This document shows positions 5,611 through 8,761 of a stretch of 8,761 bases of DNA, one piece after another (position 1 is the stretch's first letter; each line of letters starts with the position of its first letter). Location: positions 1-8,761 of the forward strand of contig DDPM01000082.1 in the NCBI GenBank assembly GCA_002342165.1, given 5' to 3'. The notes beneath the pieces are model-generated. The model was given only the letters and a program-made list of their open reading frames with translations, was not told where the DNA came from and did not search any database. Source of the stretch: Hylemonella sp. UBA2468 (GTDB lineage Bacteria > Pseudomonadota > Gammaproteobacteria > Burkholderiales > Burkholderiaceae_C). A program made the position numbers and the translations under genes.

Positions 5611-6918
5611 TTACTCCTCAAATGAAGGGGCCATCAATTCGTGCCAACGCAACCAAAAGGCACGCAAATGCAATTCATCGGTATTGAGTTGCTCCCCTAC
5701 TTTAGACATGCCACGTGACATCACCGACCAAGGCACTTCACGGTAGGTGGCCAAACCTTTTTGTACAGACTCCAAAGCCTCCACATCATCCGGAGTTGCA
5801 AAACCACCAGGGCCATAAAAGGTCAAGAAGCTGTCGAGCCGAATGGCGCGCGCCTTGGGAGTTTCCTCCACCGGCCCCAAGGCCCATGCCCGAACTTGCA
5901 TATGGTCTGCGGCTAAGGGGTGGAAGGTGCGAATGGTGATGGATGAACCATCGTTGAGCACCAAGTTGGGAAACACAACCAAATTGCGATTGGTATCGGC
6001 CACTCGGGTGGCGCGCGCTTCGCCCAAGCGATCGACCAACTCGGCCCGTATGCGCTCTATTTCTGGTTTGGCTTCTTCTCCATAAAGGGGTATCCATTTG
6101 GCTACAGGTCGACCACGGAAGTTGACGTTGTCAATCACCGCATGTCCGTTGCCCAAGGCCTTACCCACACCATGTGCGGGCATCAAATGGCCGCGCTCTG
6201 GTTTTTTGATTTCCACACCCGAGCGCTTCATGTAGTTGAGCCAAGTGGAGTGGGTGGTCATGAGGTGGTAATCGTCAAAACTGTTCTCCACCAGAAGCTT
6301 CCAGTTGGCACGGATGTCGTATTCCTGCGTGCCCCGAATCACTTCCATACGACCACTAGGTGATTGCTCCACAATAAGGTCAATGTATTCCTTGGCACCT
6401 GCCAAATAGTCTTCCAAGGGTTGTGCCTGGGGATTGAAGGACACAAACACAAAGTCTTTGTAAACGCCTACATGCGGCGGTTCAGCCAAACCCAGCTTTT
6501 TGGCATCAAAGCTGTCGGGGTAGCTGGCGCGACCCGGAATACCATCCAACTCTCCGTCGCGGTTGTAACTCCATCCATGGTAGAAACAAAAATAGCTTTT
6601 GGCATTGCCTTCACGTTCACGACACACCACGGCCGCACGGTGGCGGCATGCGTTTAAAAACACCCGCAAGCGATTTTGGCTGTCGCGGCACAAAATAAAC
6701 GGACGACCACAGACCGAGCGGGTTTGAAAGTCGCCCGGCTCTCGCACCTCAGAAGCGTGGCCCACATAAATCCAGCAGGTATCAAAAATGTGGCGCATTT
6801 CTGCTTCCAATACCTTGGGGTCAGCCAAGGCCCTGCGGTTGACCTGAAAGTCTTGCCCAGCAGGATTGTTGATGATGAATTCTGAGGAGAACGCTTCGGG
6901 AAGGATTTCTTGAGACAT
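5611..6918 (-). CDS. Rieske non-haem iron aromatic ring-hydroxylating oxygenase, large (alpha) subunit
   Basis: A 435-residue catalytic subunit that uses O2 and electrons from a reductase or ferredoxin to hydroxylate an aromatic ring. The Rieske [2Fe-2S] ligands are Cys91-x-His93 (NACRHRAAV) and Cys111-x2-His114 (CFYHGWSYN). The mononuclear iron site is in ENSFDDYHLMTTH (211-223), with His218, His223 and the electron-bridging Asp215; the third ligand is an Asp in GGFATPDDVEAL (about 377/378). It resembles the benzoate/p-cumate-type oxygenases more than NagG salicylate 5-hydroxylase as I remember that sequence. Because it is followed in pathway order by gentisate dioxygenase and a fumarylpyruvate-hydrolase-like protein, a substrate giving gentisate or a substituted gentisate is likely; the exact substrate cannot be read. 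It starts 18 bp after the gentisate dioxygenase stop with no purine-rich Shine-Dalgarno. No reductase or ferredoxin gene is in the window. Confidence 0.92.
   Translation of the reverse strand: MSQEILPEAFSSEFIINNPAGQDFQVNRRALADPKVLEAEMRHIFDTCWIYVGHASEVREPGDFQTRSVCGRPFILCRDSQNRLRVFLNACRHRAAVVCREREGNAKSYFCFYHGWSYNRDGELDGIPGRASYPDSFDAKKLGLAEPPHVGVYKDFVFVSFNPQAQPLEDYLAGAKEYIDLIVEQSPSGRMEVIRGTQEYDIRANWKLLVENSFDDYHLMTTHSTWLNYMKRSGVEIKKPERGHLMPAHGVGKALGNGHAVIDNVNFRGRPVAKWIPLYGEEAKPEIERIRAELVDRLGEARATRVADTNRNLVVFPNLVLNDGSSITIRTFHPLAADHMQVRAWALGPVEETPKARAIRLDSFLTFYGPGGFATPDDVEALESVQKGLATYREVPWSVMSRGMSKVGEQLNTDELHLRAFWLRWHELMAPSFEE
5614..5619 (-). promoter_or_regulatory. Shine-Dalgarno GAGGAG for the beta subunit inside the alpha-subunit end
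   Basis: The last two codons of the large subunit (Glu-Glu, GAG GAG) form the ribosome binding site for the small subunit. It is 6 nt before that ATG, with the TAA stop between them. This is the strongest ribosome binding site in the right-hand operon. Confidence 0.75.
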
Positions 6919-6936
6919 GAAGGCTTGGTAAGGTGT

Positions 6937-8010
6937 TTAAACGGCAACGTACTCTTCGCGCCAAAAGCCCAAAGCCACCTGAGCAGCGCGATCTGTAAAG
7001 CTGAACAACATGCAATGTGAATCGGCCTCGAAACGGTAGGACTCCCAAGGCGGCACCACCAACACGTCATGTGCGGTCAGGTGATGGGTTCGTCCCCCCA
7101 CTTCGACGCGGCATGAGCCCTCTGCCACATTAAATATCGCGTTGTCGGTAGACCGATATGCCTGCCCCCTAAAACCCGTAGGCAGCCATTGCATAAAAGC
7201 GGCCATAGTGGTGAAGGGATAACCGCCCGTGGCGGGATTGGCATAACGCAGTTTGTAGCCCTGAGCAGCATCAGGGCTTTGCTCCGGCAAGGCTGCCAAA
7301 TGGCTCAGCGCTTGACGGGTTCTTTCGAACGAATACACGAGCAAAGGAGGCTGACCGTCTGCAGCCGCACGCTGGTGCTGTGTAGGCAACAAGTTGAAAC
7401 CGTAGGTAGACACACTGGCGTCTGCAGAGCAGTGCACCGGGTAGGTCTCATTGACATAGTTTTCGCGGAAATGCGCACCAAACAGACCCACAAAGGGTGT
7501 GTCGAGACCGTCCATCCACACCACAGGTCCATCACCCAAATTGCCATGGTCGTGCCAAGCCCATGCTGGAGTGACGACAAAGTCACCTGGCTGCATTTGA
7601 ATCTTGATGCCATCCACAGACGTATAAGCGCCCTCGCCTTCCACTACAAAACGCAAAGCATTAGGCGTATGGCGGTGCGAGTGGGCGACTTCGCCGGGCA
7701 AAATAATCTGCAAGCCTGCAAATAAGGAGTTGGTGATGTACGAGCTGCCTCGCAACGCGGGGTTTTCCATGACCAACACGCGCCGGTCTGCCTGCTTTTT
7801 GCTGATCAGCCCGCAGGCCTGTTCCAACAGCGGACGTGTTTGGGCATAGGGCCACACCGCAGGCACGCATTCGGAGCCGGGTACCAAGCGGTTGGTGCGC
7901 TCCCAAAGCGGCATCAGACTTAAGGGGGCAATCTGTGCTTTGAAAGCGGCAAGGGCCACAGGATCGTTGACTTCAGGCACATGGAAGCCATGAGGTTGGG
8001 GCGCGTTCAT
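6937..8010 (-). CDS. Gentisate 1,2-dioxygenase-type bicupin ring-cleavage enzyme
   Basis: A 357-residue bicupin Fe(II) dioxygenase that would open gentisate (2,5-dihydroxybenzoate) to maleylpyruvate. The N-terminal cupin carries SHRHTPNALRFVVEG, with His112 and His114 as metal ligands, and AWAWHDHGN with His153; the spacing of 2 and 39 residues equals that of the three iron ligands I recall for the salicylate dioxygenase of this family (119, 121, 160). The C-terminal cupin (about 270-345) shows NVAEGSCRVEVGG and VPPWESYRFEAD without the metal His set, as is usual for the second domain. Length is within the family range (about 340-380). The start ATG overlaps the hydrolase stop as ATGA and has no separate Shine-Dalgarno. 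Related enzymes cleave salicylate or 1-hydroxy-2-naphthoate directly, so the substrate is inferred from context. Confidence 0.9.
   Translation of the reverse strand: MNAPQPHGFHVPEVNDPVALAAFKAQIAPLSLMPLWERTNRLVPGSECVPAVWPYAQTRPLLEQACGLISKKQADRRVLVMENPALRGSSYITNSLFAGLQIILPGEVAHSHRHTPNALRFVVEGEGAYTSVDGIKIQMQPGDFVVTPAWAWHDHGNLGDGPVVWMDGLDTPFVGLFGAHFRENYVNETYPVHCSADASVSTYGFNLLPTQHQRAAADGQPPLLVYSFERTRQALSHLAALPEQSPDAAQGYKLRYANPATGGYPFTTMAAFMQWLPTGFRGQAYRSTDNAIFNVAEGSCRVEVGGRTHHLTAHDVLVVPPWESYRFEADSHCMLFSFTDRAAQVALGFWREEYVAV
8007..8010 (-). other. ATGA stop-start overlap coupling the hydrolase and dioxygenase genes
   Basis: The hydrolase TGA (8009-8007) and the dioxygenase ATG (8010-8008) share bases. 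No good Shine-Dalgarno precedes the ATG, so translation of the dioxygenase probably depends on ribosomes finishing the hydrolase. Confidence 0.8.
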
Positions 8011-8761
8011 GCTTGGGCAAATATGGACGCTTTACCGCCTGTACCCTGCACCACGTCCATGGTCATGCTGCCCACGCGCTCAAACTCAATGCGCACTTTG
8101 TCGCCAGGTCGAATCGGACCCACCCCAGCAGGGGTGCCCGCCGCAATGATGTCACCGGGCTCCAGCATCATGATGTGTGAGGCCAGTTCAATCATGCCGG
8201 GAATGTCCACAATCAGGTCGCGGGTGTTGGCGTCTTGGCGCAGCTCGTCATTGACCCACAAACGGCCCTGCAATTGCGTGGGGTCTCCCAATTCGTCGGC
8301 GGTGATGATCCAGGGGCCCACGGGGCAGAAGGTGTCGTAGGCCTTACGGGCCACGCGCTCTTCTTTACCGCGAACCACAATGTCCATCAGGCAAGAGTAA
8401 CCAAACACATGCTCTTGCCAACGCTCGCGCGGAATATCGCGCCCACCTTTGCCGATGATGATGCCCAATTCGCATTCGTGGTCAATTCGTCGCCCCTCAA
8501 TAGCAGGCAACACAATAGGCTCACCTGCACCGCACAAAGATGAGGGAGGCTTAAGGAAAAACCCCAGCTGATTGGCTTTGACAGTGCGGTCCATCTCTGC
8601 AGCGTGATCGTGATAGTTGATGGGGTAAGCAATAACCTTGCTGGCCCCTGGTACGGGCGTGAGCAATTTAACGGAAGACAAAGGAACGCCGGGCAGAGAT
8701 TGAGCGGACTCCAGAGCGGCTCGGTGATTGTCAAAACGAGCGATCACGCGGTTCATCCCCA
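8007..8761 (-). CDS. Fumarylacetoacetate hydrolase family protein, probable fumarylpyruvate hydrolase; N-terminus may lie beyond the window
   Basis: FAH-family enzymes hydrolyse C-C bonds in beta-diketo acids using Mg2+; in the gentisate pathway the substrate is fumarylpyruvate, giving fumarate and pyruvate. Counted from the ATG at 8756 (249 residues), the metal ligands are Glu94 and Glu96 in IDHECELGIIIG and Asp125 in CLMDIVVRGKE. Other family marks are VIAYPINYHDHAAE (41-54), AYDTFCPVGPWIITADELGDP (139-159) and AAGTPAGVGP (205-214). Many family members carry about 30-50 more N-terminal residues, the frame is open to the right edge, and only GGGG sits next to this ATG with no spaced Shine-Dalgarno. 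The true start may therefore be outside the window. It is first of the visible operon and overlaps the dioxygenase by 4 bp. Other FAH-fold activities (acylpyruvase, 2-oxo-hepta-3-ene-dioate hydratase or decarboxylase) cannot be excluded. Confidence 0.87.
   Translation of the reverse strand, partial: GMNRVIARFDNHRAALESAQSLPGVPLSSVKLLTPVPGASKVIAYPINYHDHAAEMDRTVKANQLGFFLKPPSSLCGAGEPIVLPAIEGRRIDHECELGIIIGKGGRDIPRERWQEHVFGYSCLMDIVVRGKEERVARKAYDTFCPVGPWIITADELGDPTQLQGRLWVNDELRQDANTRDLIVDIPGMIELASHIMMLEPGDIIAAGTPAGVGPIRPGDKVRIEFERVGSMTMDVVQGTGGKASIFAQA

Noticed and set aside
7189..7725. 178-codon plus-strand open frame opposite gentisate dioxygenase
   Set aside because: It is antisense to a well-supported bicupin gene, with no domain or ribosome binding site.

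Overview
The window looks like a chromosomal segment of a betaproteobacterium, most likely of the Comamonadaceae (Limnohabitans/Rhodoferax-like). This is an inference from medium GC, heavy TTG (Leu) use, an orphan Bug-type periplasmic binding protein next to an aromatic catabolic operon, and the overall protein character. No rRNA, tRNA, CRISPR array, insertion sequence or phage gene was seen. Almost every base is in a gene; the only sizeable intergenic stretch is about 205 bp at 2671-2875.

Left block (1-2670, minus strand): three closely packed genes read right to left. They are an endonuclease/exonuclease/phosphatase (EEP) family protein, a ClsB-type cardiolipin synthase with two HKD motifs, and a GTP cyclohydrolase I (FolE) whose last residues run off the left edge. 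The EEP-ClsB pair matches the ybhP-ybhO (clsB) neighbourhood of E. coli. FolE follows after 23 bp and may be co-transcribed.

Middle (2671-4087): a divergent intergenic region carries four consecutive 10-bp direct repeats with a GTTGCC core. It is followed on the plus strand by an HD-domain phosphohydrolase-like gene. An open stretch of 66 codons precedes that gene in the same frame and is separated from it only by an amber codon (3074-3076). A good Shine-Dalgarno sequence overlaps the stop, so this is either a gene broken by a nonsense change or a stop-and-restart pair.

Right block (4100-8761, minus strand): a compact aromatic-degradation operon read right to left. It holds a fumarylacetoacetate-hydrolase-family enzyme (probably fumarylpyruvate hydrolase, running to the right edge), gentisate 1,2-dioxygenase, the large and small subunits of a Rieske ring-hydroxylating oxygenase, and a Bug/TctC-type solute-binding protein. 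The coherent reading is that the Rieske enzyme hydroxylates an aromatic acid (salicylate-like, exact substrate not deducible), the dioxygenase opens the gentisate-type ring, and the hydrolase splits the product. The Bug protein binds the carboxylate outside the cytoplasmic membrane. The electron-transfer partner of the Rieske enzyme and a maleylpyruvate isomerase are not in the window. Gene spacing is very tight (ATGA overlap, 18 bp, 3 bp, 32 bp).

Nothing here is clearly a new defence or mobile system. The observations most worth a second look are the 10-bp repeat array, the in-frame amber, and the unassigned substrate of the Rieske-gentisate operon.
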